Positions 8,043 to 16,251 of a stretch of DNA of 64,000 nucleotides are shown in pieces. The notes under the pieces were generated by a model. It was not told the origin of the DNA, did no database searches, and was given only the letters and a program-made list of their open reading frames with translations. Origin of the DNA: Spirochaetaceae bacterium (GTDB lineage Bacteria > Spirochaetota > Spirochaetia > Treponematales > Rectinemataceae); contig JANXYQ010000075.1 of assembly GCA_025355995.1 (NCBI GenBank), positions 1-64,000 on the forward strand, written 5' to 3'. How positions within the stretch are numbered: position 1 is the stretch's first letter; every line of letters begins with the position of its first letter. Both the position numbers and the translations under genes were made by a program.

Positions 8043-9221
8043 ATGAACGGAAAAGCGATACTAGAGAAATCGGGAACCGTCCGCATGTACAGCTCATCCG
8101 CCTTGCATGCGGCTAGGTATCCGTATTTCGTCCGCGCCGACTCCAACCTCCTGCGCATGGCCGACGAGCTCCAGCGGGAGCCTTCCCTCCCCGCCGTGGC
8201 CGTCGTGGACGACTCGGGCCGGGTGCTCGGCATAGTGCGCAGGGACAGGCTCTTCGCCCTCCTCGGAAAGCCCTTCGGGAGGGAAGTCCTGCGAAGGAGC
8301 CTCGTGGCGGAGCTCGTCGAGGAGGTCCTCTACTTCGACGCCCACGCCGACCTGTTCGCCGTCGCCGAGCGGATGCTGCCGGGCGCCCGGGCGTCCGCGG
8401 GGAGCGAGGGAGGGGACTTCTGCGTCCTCGTCGGAGAGGAGGGCCGCTTCCTGGCTTTGCTCGCCTCCCAGGACCTGGCCAACTACCTCTCGCGCATGAC
8501 GCAGGACGACATAGAGCTGGCGGGCAGGCTGCAGGAGCGGCTCCTCGCCGGCGAGGGACTCGAGGACGGAGGCGTGTGGCGCGTCGAGGCCTGGTCTCGC
8601 CCGGCCAAGGGCGTGGGTGGCGACTTCTATTTTACGAAGAGGCTGGACGACGGGAGGATCTTCCTCGCCCTGTGCGACGTATCGGGCAAAGGCGTGGCCG
8701 CCTCCCTCATCGTGTCCATGGTCTGGGGCATGCTCAGGATGTTCGACTATCGGCGCGGCCTGCGCGAGCTCGTGCTCGGCCTCAACGAGTCGGTCGTGGC
8801 GACCTTCCACATGGAGAAGTACCTGACGGGGATCTTCCTCGTCTACGATCCTTCGGAACGGCGCATCCAATGCGCGGACATGGGCCACTCGCATAGCGTA
8901 GTATTCCGCCGCGGCCAGCCCCGCTCGCTCAAGGGCCCGCGCGGCAACTTGCCGATCGGGGTCGAGTCCGCCCTCGATCCCGCGATCTACCCGTACCGTC
9001 TCGAGCCGGGCGACGCCCTCCTTCTGTACAGCGACGGCATAGTGGAACAGGAGGACTCGGCCGCGGCGGAGTTCGGCGAGAGACGGCTCATCGCGACAGC
9101 CTCTTCGGCGATAGGTCGCGGTGCGAGACTTCGCGAGATCCTTCCGACAGCCCTGGACTCGCACCGCGGCGGGACCCCTCAGCAGGACGACATGAGCTTC
9201 CTCTTGCTGTCGATTTTTTAG
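8043..9221 (+). CDS. CBS-domain PP2C (SpoIIE/RsbU-type) serine phosphatase
   Basis: A 392-residue cytosolic protein with a tandem CBS-like sensory region at the N-terminus (about 15-150) and a SpoIIE/RsbU PP2C phosphatase domain (about 175-392). Metal-binding and family motifs are VGGDFY, LCDVSGKGVAASL, ADMGHSHSV, LYSDGIVEQED and the terminal QQDDMSFLLL. It would dephosphorylate the STAS protein encoded divergently, closing a partner switch. The CBS pair suggests control by adenine nucleotides or a related ligand. The start lacks a Shine-Dalgarno sequence and lies eight bases from a -10-like hexamer. Confidence 0.85.
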   Translation: MNGKAILEKSGTVRMYSSSALHAARYPYFVRADSNLLRMADELQREPSLPAVAVVDDSGRVLGIVRRDRLFALLGKPFGREVLRRSLVAELVEEVLYFDAHADLFAVAERMLPGARASAGSEGGDFCVLVGEEGRFLALLASQDLANYLSRMTQDDIELAGRLQERLLAGEGLEDGGVWRVEAWSRPAKGVGGDFYFTKRLDDGRIFLALCDVSGKGVAASLIVSMVWGMLRMFDYRRGLRELVLGLNESVVATFHMEKYLTGIFLVYDPSERRIQCADMGHSHSVVFRRGQPRSLKGPRGNLPIGVESALDPAIYPYRLEPGDALLLYSDGIVEQEDSAAAEFGERRLIATASSAIGRGARLREILPTALDSHRGGTPQQDDMSFLLLSIF

Positions 9222-9229
9222 CTGCGCCC

Positions 9230-9260
9230 TAACCGAATACTAACTATCTGCTGCCAGTGT
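9230..9260 (+). promoter_or_regulatory. Pho-box-like repeats upstream of arsC
   Basis: TAAC at 9230-9233 and 9241-9244 are 11 bp apart, and the flanks are also alike (CTAACCGAATA and CTAACTATCTG). The hexamer 10 bp further on, CAGTGT at 9255-9260, is a poor -10. GGCGGAGG then precedes the ATG at 9277. The repeat is clear; the core promoter is uncertain. Confidence 0.45.
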
Positions 9261-9276
9261 TAGGGCGGAGGCCTAT

Positions 9277-9699
9277 ATGACCAAAGTGCTCTTCCTCTGC
9301 GTCCACAATTCCGCCCGCAGCCAGATGGCCGAGGCCTTCCTGAAAAAATTCGGAAGGGACCGCTTCGAGGCCGAGAGCGCTGGTCTCGAGCCGGGCAAGC
9401 TCAATCCTTACGTCATACGCGCCATGGCCGAAAAGGGCATAGATATTTCGCGCAACCCGACGAAGAACGTCTTCGACCTCTTCGAGGCGAAGCGAGTCTA
9501 CCAGGTAGTCGTCAGCGTCTGCTCCGCCGAGGCGGCCGAGAAGTGCCCGATCTTTCCCGGGCTTTCCGCAAAGCTGCACTGGCCCTTCCCCGATCCCTCG
9601 TCCTTGACCGGAAACGACGATGAGATCATGGCCGGAGTAAGGCGGGTCAGGGATCAGATCGAGGAAGCGGTGAAGGAATTCGCGGCGAAATATCGCTGA
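9277..9699 (+). CDS. arsC: Arsenate reductase, low-molecular-weight phosphatase type
   Basis: A 140-residue cytosolic protein of the LMW protein-tyrosine-phosphatase fold. The N-terminal [13 protein letters not shown] loop contains the CX5R catalytic site in the form typical of thioredoxin-linked arsenate reductases, and WPFPDPS near the C-terminus carries the acid Asp. Another Cys in the [14 protein letters not shown] segment would be the redox pair that passes the disulfide to thioredoxin. A tyrosine phosphatase role cannot be excluded, but the NSARSQ form favours ArsC. It stands alone between two signalling and phosphonate operons. Arsenate enters through phosphate systems, so Pho-type control would make sense. 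Confidence 0.8.
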   Translation: MTKVLFLCVHNSARSQMAEAFLKKFGRDRFEAESAGLEPGKLNPYVIRAMAEKGIDISRNPTKNVFDLFEAKRVYQVVVSVCSAEAAEKCPIFPGLSAKLHWPFPDPSSLTGNDDEIMAGVRRVRDQIEEAVKEFAAKYR

Positions 9700-9721
9700 G
9701 GACCTCGCAGACGGCGGCCCC

Positions 9722-9770
9722 GAGCGCGCGAGAATTCGCTTAGCTCGCGCGCTTATCATCGAAATCTCAT
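9722..9770 (+). promoter_or_regulatory. Hairpin and weak repeat in the phnG leader region
   Basis: A perfect 10-bp stem (arms 9723-9732 and 9744-9753) with an 11-base loop lies between arsC and phnG. No T-run follows, so intrinsic termination is doubtful; it may be an mRNA-stability or attenuator element. Immediately after it, TTATCAT (9753-9759) and ATCTCAT (9764-9770) are 11 bp apart and resemble the enteric Pho-box heptamer. They do not match the TAAC repeats elsewhere in the window. No convincing -10 is seen. Confidence 0.3.
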
Positions 9771-9833
9771 CCAATCGAAACGCTACCCGAACGATCGAAA
9801 GTCAATGTTCCTGCACTCAAGAGAGGCCGAAGC

Positions 9834-10265
9834 ATGGAAAGATCGCGAAGGACGAGGATTCTGATCGAGGGTTCCCCCGAGCTTAGGATCGAGCTCAGCC
9901 GCTGCGTCGCCGAGCGGCGATCTGTCGCGGCGGTGGACGAGCCCCGAGGCGGGCTCGCGATGATCAAAATGCGCGAGACCGCGAAGAACGGCCTCTTCTA
10001 TATCGGCGAGCTCCTCGTCACCGAGGCGAAGGTGCAGATCGAGGGGCGCATCGGCATCGGGATTATCGCGGGAGACGAGCCCGAGGCCGCGCGGGACTTG
10101 GCGATCGTCGACGCCGCCTGCAACGCGGGCCTCGCGGAAACCGAGGGGTGGGAAGGCCTGCTGATCGAGGAGGAGGCTAGGATCGATGCCCGCGAAAGGG
10201 CGGAAGCCGCGCGCGTCGCGAGGACCAAGGTCGCCTTCGAGTCGATGGATCGGGGCGGGGCATGA
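9834..10265 (+). CDS. phnG: C-P lyase core subunit PhnG
   Basis: A 143-residue protein recognised as PhnG by the segments KMRETAKNGLFYIGELLVTE and GIIAGDEPEAARDLAIVDAA and by its place at the head of phnGHIJKML. PhnG with PhnH, PhnI and PhnJ forms the carbon-phosphorus lyase core; PhnI, helped by PhnG and PhnH, couples the phosphonate to ribose with release of adenine. GAGAGG seven bases upstream sets the start. Its stop overlaps the phnH start (ATGA). Confidence 0.9.
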   Translation: MERSRRTRILIEGSPELRIELSRCVAERRSVAAVDEPRGGLAMIKMRETAKNGLFYIGELLVTEAKVQIEGRIGIGIIAGDEPEAARDLAIVDAACNAGLAETEGWEGLLIEEEARIDARERAEAARVARTKVAFESMDRGGA

Positions 10266-10843
10266 GGCTTGATCCCGTGCTCGACCTCCAATTGGCCTTC
10301 AGACAGATCCTCGCCGCGATGGCGAGCCCGGGAAAGATAGCGGACCTGGGGCGCGAGGCGGGGCTCCTCGACCTGGACGTGCGCTTCAACAAGGGACTCC
10401 TCCTCGTGGCCCTCGCCCTGCTCGATGGGGAGACGAGCTTCTGCGTCGCTTCGGCGGAGTCGGAGGCCCACGCCAGGATCATCTCTCAGCTGACCTACGC
10501 GAGGGCCGCGGCGCCGGGCGAGGCGGATTTCATTTTCGCCATCGGCGCAGGCTACGCCGCGGAGGCGATAGCCTCCGCCAAGATCGGGACCCTCATCGAT
10601 CCTCACCTCGGCGCCACCCTCGTCGTCGAGGTCCGATCATTGGAAGAAGCGGGACCGTTTACGCTCTCCGGCCCCGGGATCGAGTCCTCGGCAAGCCTCG
10701 GAGTCGGCCTCGAGCCGGGCTGGGTCGCCGAGAGGGCCGCGAGGAACATCGAGTATCCGCTCGGGGTCGACCTGCTTTTCGTGGACGCCCTTTCGCGGCT
10801 CGCCGCCCTCCCTAGGACCACGATAGTCCGGGCGGGAGTCTGA
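10262..10843 (+). CDS. phnH: C-P lyase core subunit PhnH
   Basis: A 193-residue PhnH homologue: RQILAAMASPGKIADL near the N-terminus is the family's Phe/Arg-Gln-x-x-x-Met-x-x-Pro-Gly block. It continues with a degenerate PLP-transferase-like fold seen in the LTYARAA and FAIGAGYAAEA region. PhnH has no independent catalytic activity; it is part of the PhnGHIJ core and is needed for nucleoside-phosphonate formation. It is coupled to phnG upstream and to phnI (one base gap) downstream. Confidence 0.9.
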   Translation: MRLDPVLDLQLAFRQILAAMASPGKIADLGREAGLLDLDVRFNKGLLLVALALLDGETSFCVASAESEAHARIISQLTYARAAAPGEADFIFAIGAGYAAEAIASAKIGTLIDPHLGATLVVEVRSLEEAGPFTLSGPGIESSASLGVGLEPGWVAERAARNIEYPLGVDLLFVDALSRLAALPRTTIVRAGV

Positions 10844-10844
10844 G

Positions 10845-11987
10845 ATGGGATACATAGCTGTCAGGGGCGGGGCGGAGGCCATCGAAGCCTCGATCGAGCG
10901 CCTCAAGTACGAGCGGCTTCGGAAGGGCCGGGCGCTCGATGTCGGCGCCGCGGAGGCGGGGCTTCGCGCCCTCGTGGACCAGGTGATGGCCGAGGCGAGC
11001 CTCTACGACGAGGGCATCGCGGCCCTCTCGATCAAGCAGGCCGAGGGCAGCCCCGAGGAAGCGGTCTTCCTCATGCGCGCCTACCGCTCCACGCTCCCTC
11101 GGTCCCACTACGCCCTCGCCGTCGACACCCGGGCCATGCGGGTCGAGCGGCGCATCTCGGCGAGCTTCAAGGATATTCCCGGCGGGCAGCTGCTCGGAGC
11201 CTCCGCCGATTACACGCATCGGCTCATCGACCCTAGCCTCCGGGGCGAGACCGACGAGGGCGCAGTCGCCTGGGTCGAGGAATACCTGGGCCGCGTCGCT
11301 ATAGACGCGTGCGATACGAACGAGGCGAGCGAGGACTCGGCGGCGTCGCGGCCTGAAGCGCCGCCGGCCTCCGCGATCGACTACGTGCGGAGCCTGGGCC
11401 TCATCGAGGAAAGGCAGATGGACGATGCCGAGCCCAGGGACGTCACAAAAAAAGCGATCGAATTCCCGGCCTCCCGCTCGGAGCGCCTCCAGATACTCGC
11501 GCGCGGCCAGACCGGCGCCGTCACGGCCCTTGGCTACGCAGCCCTGCGCGGCTACGGCGCGACCCTCCACCCGACGGTCGGGGAGCTGCGCGTCGGCCGC
11601 GTCGCCGTATACGTGCCCGACCCCTTCGCCGCCGGCTCGGCCAAGGGGGACGGCGACGCCTATTACGTCGGCGAGCTGCGCATCACGGCGGTGGAGACCC
11701 TCGTCCCGGTCCAGGTCCACAAGGGCAGGGGCAAGACCGAGATCGAATTCGTGCTGGGCTTCGGCGCCTGCTTCGGGCAGAACGAGACCAAGGCCATCGC
11801 CATGAGCCTCCTGGATCAGTGCCTCGAGTCGGGCGACAAGCGATCGGCCGTCCAAGACGAGGAGTTCGTCCTCCTCCACGTGGATTCGGTCGAGGCGACT
11901 GGCTTCATCTCGCATCTCAAGCTGCCGCACTACGTCACCTTCCAGTCGAAGCTGGACAGCCTCCGCAAGGCGAGGGGAGCGAAATGA
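10845..11987 (+). CDS. phnI: C-P lyase core subunit PhnI
   Basis: A 380-residue PhnI, close to the family's usual length (about 355-370). Recognisable blocks include MGYIAVRGGAEAI at the start, VKAI-like motifs replaced by LRALVDQVMAEASLYDE, the SHYALAVDTRAMRVERRIS segment, and LSYAALRGYG-like and LSVGELRVG-like strands near 11540-11600. The protein acts as the nucleosidase-type core subunit that displaces adenine from ATP to give alpha-ribosyl-1-phosphonate triphosphate. A run of seven A residues near 11445 lies in a Thr-Lys-Lys codon context. Coupled to phnJ by ATGA. Confidence 0.9.
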   Translation: MGYIAVRGGAEAIEASIERLKYERLRKGRALDVGAAEAGLRALVDQVMAEASLYDEGIAALSIKQAEGSPEEAVFLMRAYRSTLPRSHYALAVDTRAMRVERRISASFKDIPGGQLLGASADYTHRLIDPSLRGETDEGAVAWVEEYLGRVAIDACDTNEASEDSAASRPEAPPASAIDYVRSLGLIEERQMDDAEPRDVTKKAIEFPASRSERLQILARGQTGAVTALGYAALRGYGATLHPTVGELRVGRVAVYVPDPFAAGSAKGDGDAYYVGELRITAVETLVPVQVHKGRGKTEIEFVLGFGACFGQNETKAIAMSLLDQCLESGDKRSAVQDEEFVLLHVDSVEATGFISHLKLPHYVTFQSKLDSLRKARGAK

Positions 11988-12853
11988 ACCGCGAGCGATT
12001 GTACAACTTCGCCTTCTTCGACGAAGGCTCGAAGCGCGAGGTGCGGAGGGCCATCCTCAAGGCAGTGGCGATCCCGGGCTATCAAGTCCCCTTCGCGTCG
12101 CGGGAGATGCCCATCGCCAGGGGCTGGGGCACCGGGGGGCTGCAGATCACCCTTTCCCTCGTGGGAAAGGAGGACGTGATCAAGGTGATCGACCAGGGAG
12201 CGGACGAGTCGGTCAACGCGGTCAGCATCAAGCGCCTGGTGGTCGGGACGACCGGAATCCGCACCACCGACGACGCGCGGGAGGCGACTATCATCCAGTC
12301 CCGCCACCGCATCCCCGAATTCCCGCTCGCTCGCGGCCAGATCCTCGTCCTTCAGGTGCCCATGCCGGAGCCCCTGCGCTTCGTCGAATCGAGCGAGTAC
12401 GCGACCAAGCGTCTGCACGCCGAGAAGGAGTACTCCGGAGCCTACCTGGCCCTCTTCGAGGAGATCATGAAGTACGGCCGCGTCGCCACCGGGGCCGATC
12501 ATCCCGTCCTCGTGCACGACCGCTACGTGATGGCCCCGAGCCCCATTCCCCGCTTCGACAACCCGAAGATGATGCGCTGCGAGGCCCTCATCCTCCTGGG
12601 CGCGGGGCGGGAGAAGAAGATCTACGCGGTTCCCCCGTTCACGAAGGTCGCGTCGCTCGATTTCGAGGACCACCCCTTCGAGGTCGAGTCCCTCGAAGGC
12701 CGGCGCTGCCGACGCTGCGGGGCGAGGGAGGTGTTCATGGACGAGATCATCGACGACGCCTCGGGCGGGGCGGAATACCAATGCAACGACGCGAGCTATT
12801 GCGCGTCGCGGACGAGAGCTCGAGCGGGCGCTCCCGCAAGCGGGGGCGGATGA
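11984..12853 (+). CDS. phnJ: C-P lyase radical SAM subunit PhnJ
   Basis: A 289-residue PhnJ, the subunit that cleaves the C-P bond with a [4Fe-4S] cluster and S-adenosylmethionine. The diagnostic cysteines are all present: CX2CX21C at Cys242, Cys245 and Cys267, then Cys273 five residues on, one position offset from the E. coli enzyme (241/244/266/272). The N-terminal MNRERLYNFAFFDEGSKRE block and FASREMPIARGWGTGG are also typical. The ATG at 11984 overlaps the phnI stop. The last ~15 residues are a low-complexity tail before the overlap with phnK. Confidence 0.95.
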   Translation: MNRERLYNFAFFDEGSKREVRRAILKAVAIPGYQVPFASREMPIARGWGTGGLQITLSLVGKEDVIKVIDQGADESVNAVSIKRLVVGTTGIRTTDDAREATIIQSRHRIPEFPLARGQILVLQVPMPEPLRFVESSEYATKRLHAEKEYSGAYLALFEEIMKYGRVATGADHPVLVHDRYVMAPSPIPRFDNPKMMRCEALILLGAGREKKIYAVPPFTKVASLDFEDHPFEVESLEGRRCRRCGAREVFMDEIIDDASGGAEYQCNDASYCASRTRARAGAPASGGG

Positions 12854-13701
12854 TGGCGGCCGAGTACGACGTGAGCGCCCTCAGGGTCGAGGGGCTTTGG
12901 AAGTGGTTCGGGCCGCGCTGCCCCCGATGCTCTACAGGCCGGGAGGAAGCGCTGGAGCGGAACTACTGCCCCGACTGCGGGACGGTCTACGCCCTCCGCG
13001 ACCTCTCCTTCAGGCTCTTCGAGGGAGAGGTCCTCGGCGTGGTGGGGGAGAGCGGGTCCGGCAAATCGACCATCCTCAACTGCCTCTATTACGACATGGA
13101 GCCGAGCGCCGGCGCGGCCTACCTCTCGAGCTTCGAAGGAGGGGAGTCTGACGTCTTCTCCGTATCGGCCCAGGCCAAGAGGACGGTCCGCAACACCCTG
13201 CTCGGCAAGGTCTATCAAAATGCGCTCCTGGGACTCAAGATGGGCTTCTCCTCGATATCGAACGTGGCGGAGAAGCTCATAGCCTCGGGGGACCGGAACG
13301 CCTCGAGGATGGAGGCCCGCGCGGTCGAGCTCCTCGGCCACGTCAACATCCCCCCCTACCGCATGAGGGAGAACCCCGAGTTCTTCTCGGGCGGGATGCA
13401 GCAGCGCGTGCAGATCGCCAAGGCCCTCTCCAACAACCCTCCCGTCCTCCTCCTCGACGAGGTGACCACGGGGCTGGACCTATCGGTTCAGGCGAAGGTC
13501 CTCGACCTCGTGAAGCAGATCCAGCGCGAGCTCGGGATCAGCATGCTCCTTGTCTCCCACGACCTCGGGGTGGTGAGGATGCTGGCGGACCGTACCGTAG
13601 TGATGCTCAACGGCAAGGTCGTCGAGGCGGGCTTGACCGACCAGATACTCGAGGATCCCCAAGAACCATACACGCAGGAGCTCGTCCACTCGATGCTTTG
13701 A
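12850..13701 (+). CDS. phnK: C-P lyase ABC-type ATPase PhnK with zinc-ribbon insert
   Basis: A 283-residue soluble ABC ATPase that docks on the C-P lyase core rather than on a membrane permease. It has Walker A GESGSGKST, Q-loop region VYQNALLG, signature FSGGMQQRVQIAKAL and Walker B LLLDEVTTGLD. Unlike the enteric protein, a CX2C-X12-CX2C segment (CPRC...CPDC, about residues 22-41) is inserted between the first strand and the Walker A loop, which looks like a small zinc ribbon. The D-loop reads DEVTTGLD instead of DEPTxGLD. The start is ATG 12850 or 12853; the first gives the usual ATGA overlap. Confidence 0.9.
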   Translation: MMAAEYDVSALRVEGLWKWFGPRCPRCSTGREEALERNYCPDCGTVYALRDLSFRLFEGEVLGVVGESGSGKSTILNCLYYDMEPSAGAAYLSSFEGGESDVFSVSAQAKRTVRNTLLGKVYQNALLGLKMGFSSISNVAEKLIASGDRNASRMEARAVELLGHVNIPPYRMRENPEFFSGGMQQRVQIAKALSNNPPVLLLDEVTTGLDLSVQAKVLDLVKQIQRELGISMLLVSHDLGVVRMLADRTVVMLNGKVVEAGLTDQILEDPQEPYTQELVHSML

Positions 13702-13718
13702 AAAAGGAAGGCGGCAGC

Positions 13719-14897
13719 ATGTACGCGATAACGAACGGGGAAATAGTCGCCGAGGACGAGATCCTCACGGGTATGGATCTGATAGTCGAGGACGACACGA
13801 TCGCGGACATCGTGCCGAGCGGGAGCCTTCGCCTCGGACACGGCCAGGAGATCGACGCTCGAGGGAAATTCGTGATGCCGGGCTTCATCGACATCCACGC
13901 GGACTACATCGAGCGCATGGCCGCGCCGCGCCCGACCAGCCTCATGGATTTCTCCTTGAGCCTGCGCGAGGCGGAGCGAGAGCTGGCCACCCACGGCATC
14001 ACCACCATGTTCCATTCCCTCGCCCTCTTCGACCACCTGGTTTTCGACTCGAACCCCATCCGAGACCCCGAGAACACCAAGCGCTTCATTGACATCATCG
14101 AGGCCTCGCATGCTTCGCGGCACCTGATACGCCATAGGTTCCACGCCAGGTTCGAGATAGATAACCTCCGGCGGGTCGAGGAGATCAGCGGCTACATCAG
14201 GGACGGGAGGGTTCACCTTATATCCTTCATGGACCACACGCCGGGACAGGGGCAATATCGCGACCTCGAGATGTACCGTGGGACCATAAAGGGCTACCGC
14301 GACCTCAGCGACGACGAGATCGACAGGGCTATCGCGAGCCTCCAGGGCAGGGCCAAGCTCGAAGAGTCGACGATCCGCGGGATCGCGGTGCTCGCCATAG
14401 CGAACGGCATAGCCGTGGCCTCGCACGACGACGATACGGCCGAGAAGCTGGCCTACGTCCGGGACTTGGGCGCCACGATAAGCGAATTTCCGGTCACCCT
14501 CGAGGCGGCGCGCGAGGCGAGGCGGCTCGGAATGAGCACCGTGATAGGAGCGCCCAACGTCCTCCTCGGCGGCTCGCACTCCGGCAACCTATCGGCGAAG
14601 GAAGCCGTGCTAGACGGATCGGCGGACATACTCTGCAGCGACTACTACCCCGCGGCCATACTGCACGCCGTGTTCCGGCTCGCGGAGGACGCGGGGCTCG
14701 GCCTCCCGGCGGCTACGAGGCTCGCCACCCTGAATCCCGCGGCGGCGGTCAAGATGGGCGACGAGTTCGGCTCACTGGTCCCGGGCAAGAAGGCCGACAT
14801 CCTCCTCGTGGAGAGGGCCGAGGACGGCTTCCCGGCGGTGACGACGGTTGTCGTCGACGGCGGGATTATCATGACCACAAATTACAGGAAGGCATGA
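13719..14897 (+). CDS. phnM: Alpha-D-ribose 1-methylphosphonate 5-triphosphate diphosphatase PhnM
   Basis: A 392-residue amidohydrolase-superfamily enzyme that removes pyrophosphate from the ribosyl-phosphonate triphosphate. Signatures: [16 protein letters not shown] (first metal block), [22 protein letters not shown] and [15 protein letters not shown], all characteristic of PhnM. AGGAAGG at 13705-13711 seven bases upstream supports the ATG at 13719; a TTG at 13698 that overlaps the phnK stop is an alternative adding seven residues. Gene order places phnM before phnL, unlike E. coli. Confidence 0.93.
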   Translation: MYAITNGEIVAEDEILTGMDLIVEDDTIADIVPSGSLRLGHGQEIDARGKFVMPGFIDIHADYIERMAAPRPTSLMDFSLSLREAERELATHGITTMFHSLALFDHLVFDSNPIRDPENTKRFIDIIEASHASRHLIRHRFHARFEIDNLRRVEEISGYIRDGRVHLISFMDHTPGQGQYRDLEMYRGTIKGYRDLSDDEIDRAIASLQGRAKLEESTIRGIAVLAIANGIAVASHDDDTAEKLAYVRDLGATISEFPVTLEAAREARRLGMSTVIGAPNVLLGGSHSGNLSAKEAVLDGSADILCSDYYPAAILHAVFRLAEDAGLGLPAATRLATLNPAAAVKMGDEFGSLVPGKKADILLVERAEDGFPAVTTVVVDGGIIMTTNYRKA

Positions 14898-15523
14898 TGG
14901 AAAAGAAGTTGACTGAAGCGCCCCTCGTGCACGAGGGATCGGCGCTCGAGAACGTGAGCCTCGGGGCCTACACCGAGCTGGGCGAGCGCGGCTACTACGA
15001 GAACGTCGAGCTCGGGGATTACTCGTACACCGGTCCCAACTGCTTCCTTCAGAACGCGGTCGTAGGCAAATTCGCGAACATAGCCGCGGCCGTGCGCATT
15101 GGCCCCACGATGCATCCCATGGACAGGCCGACCCTCCATCACTTCACCTATAGGCGCGTCATGTTCGGCATGGCCGACCGCGACGACGAGGAATTCTTCG
15201 CCCGGAGGAAATCGGCGGTGGCCCGCATCGGCCACGACACCTGGATCGGGCACGGGGCCATCATCATGCCCGGCGTGACCGTCGGCGACGGGGCGGTCGT
15301 CGGCTCCGGGGCTGTGGTCACGAAGGACGTCCCGCACTTCGCCGTGGTCGTCGGCGTGCCGGCCAAGAGGATCAAGGACCGCTTCCCCGCGGAGATCGCG
15401 GCCGCCATGGCTAGGATAGCCTGGTGGGACTGGCCCTACGAGGTCATCAAGGCGCGGCTCGCCGACTTTTGCGGGGGCTTCGAGGACTTCGCCCGCGCGT
15501 ACGACCCGGGAGACGAAGCCTGA
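14894..15523 (+). CDS. Phosphonate-associated hexapeptide-repeat transferase-like protein
   Basis: A 209-residue left-handed beta-helix protein of the hexapeptide acyltransferase type often found in phn operons. Repeats are visible as [33 protein letters not shown] and [29 protein letters not shown], ending with [13 protein letters not shown] catalytic-type His lies in [17 protein letters not shown]. Such proteins resemble xenobiotic/chloramphenicol acetyltransferases. By analogy with PhnO they might acetylate aminoalkylphosphonates, but this is untested. Coupled to phnM (ATGA) and to phnL (TGATG). Confidence 0.85.
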   Translation: MMEKKLTEAPLVHEGSALENVSLGAYTELGERGYYENVELGDYSYTGPNCFLQNAVVGKFANIAAAVRIGPTMHPMDRPTLHHFTYRRVMFGMADRDDEEFFARRKSAVARIGHDTWIGHGAIIMPGVTVGDGAVVGSGAVVTKDVPHFAVVVGVPAKRIKDRFPAEIAAAMARIAWWDWPYEVIKARLADFCGGFEDFARAYDPGDEA

Positions 15524-16251
15524 TGGACGCGATGCTCGCGATCGAGGGCCTGGGCAAGACCTTCTCCGTCCACCAGCTCGGCAAGCGCATCAAGGCCTGC
15601 GAGGGAATCGACCTGGCCGTGGCCGCGGGAGAATTCATCGGGATCACAGGAAGGAGCGGCTCCGGCAAGTCGACTATCCTGAAGCTGATCTATCGAAGCT
15701 ATCTCCCGCAGAAGGGGCGGGCCTGGTACCGCTCGGAGCGCTTCGGGCCGATCGACCTCTTCCAGACCAGCGAGCGCCAGATCCTCTACCTGCGGAGGCG
15801 CGAGATAGGCTACGTCAGCCAGTTCCTCAACCTCGTGCCCCGGACTACCGCCAGGGACTCGATCGAGCAGGCGGCCCTCGAGGTGGGGATGGGGAGCGAG
15901 CGCGCCAGGGAGGAGGCCGAGAGGATGCTGCGGCATTTCGAGCTGGACGAGGAGCTCTGGGACAGCTACGCGAGCACTTTCTCGGGTGGCGAGAAGCTCA
16001 GGCTCAATGTGGCCCGAGCCATGGTCAAGCATCCGAGGCTCCTCCTTCTCGACGAGCCGACCGCCAGCCTCGACGAGCGCTCTAAGGGAAAGGTGAGGGA
16101 GCTCATCGGGAAGCTCAAGGCCGAGGGCACAACGATGCTCGGCATTTTCCACGATCTCCGGTTCATGGAGGGCCTCTGCGACCGCGAGTACGGCATGGGC
16201 CTCGGGCGCTTCGTTTCCGACGCGCTCCCGGTCGCGGGGGCGCCGCCGTGA
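15523..16251 (+). CDS. phnL: C-P lyase ABC-type ATPase PhnL
   Basis: A 242-residue soluble ABC ATPase, partner of PhnK on the C-P lyase core. Walker A GRSGSGKST, the VSQFLNLVPRTTA Q-loop region, signature FSGGEKLRLNVARAM and Walker B LLLLDEPTASLD are intact, and the MLAIEGLGKTFSVHQLGKRI start is typical of PhnL. The ATG at 15523 shares one base with the preceding TGA. No zinc-ribbon insert like that of PhnK is present. Confidence 0.92.
   Translation: MDAMLAIEGLGKTFSVHQLGKRIKACEGIDLAVAAGEFIGITGRSGSGKSTILKLIYRSYLPQKGRAWYRSERFGPIDLFQTSERQILYLRRREIGYVSQFLNLVPRTTARDSIEQAALEVGMGSERAREEAERMLRHFELDEELWDSYASTFSGGEKLRLNVARAMVKHPRLLLLDEPTASLDERSKGKVRELIGKLKAEGTTMLGIFHDLRFMEGLCDREYGMGLGRFVSDALPVAGAPP

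Noticed and set aside
9722-9754. Hairpin after arsC as an intrinsic terminator
   Set aside because: Perfect stem but no T-run follows, so it is listed only as a regulatory hairpin.
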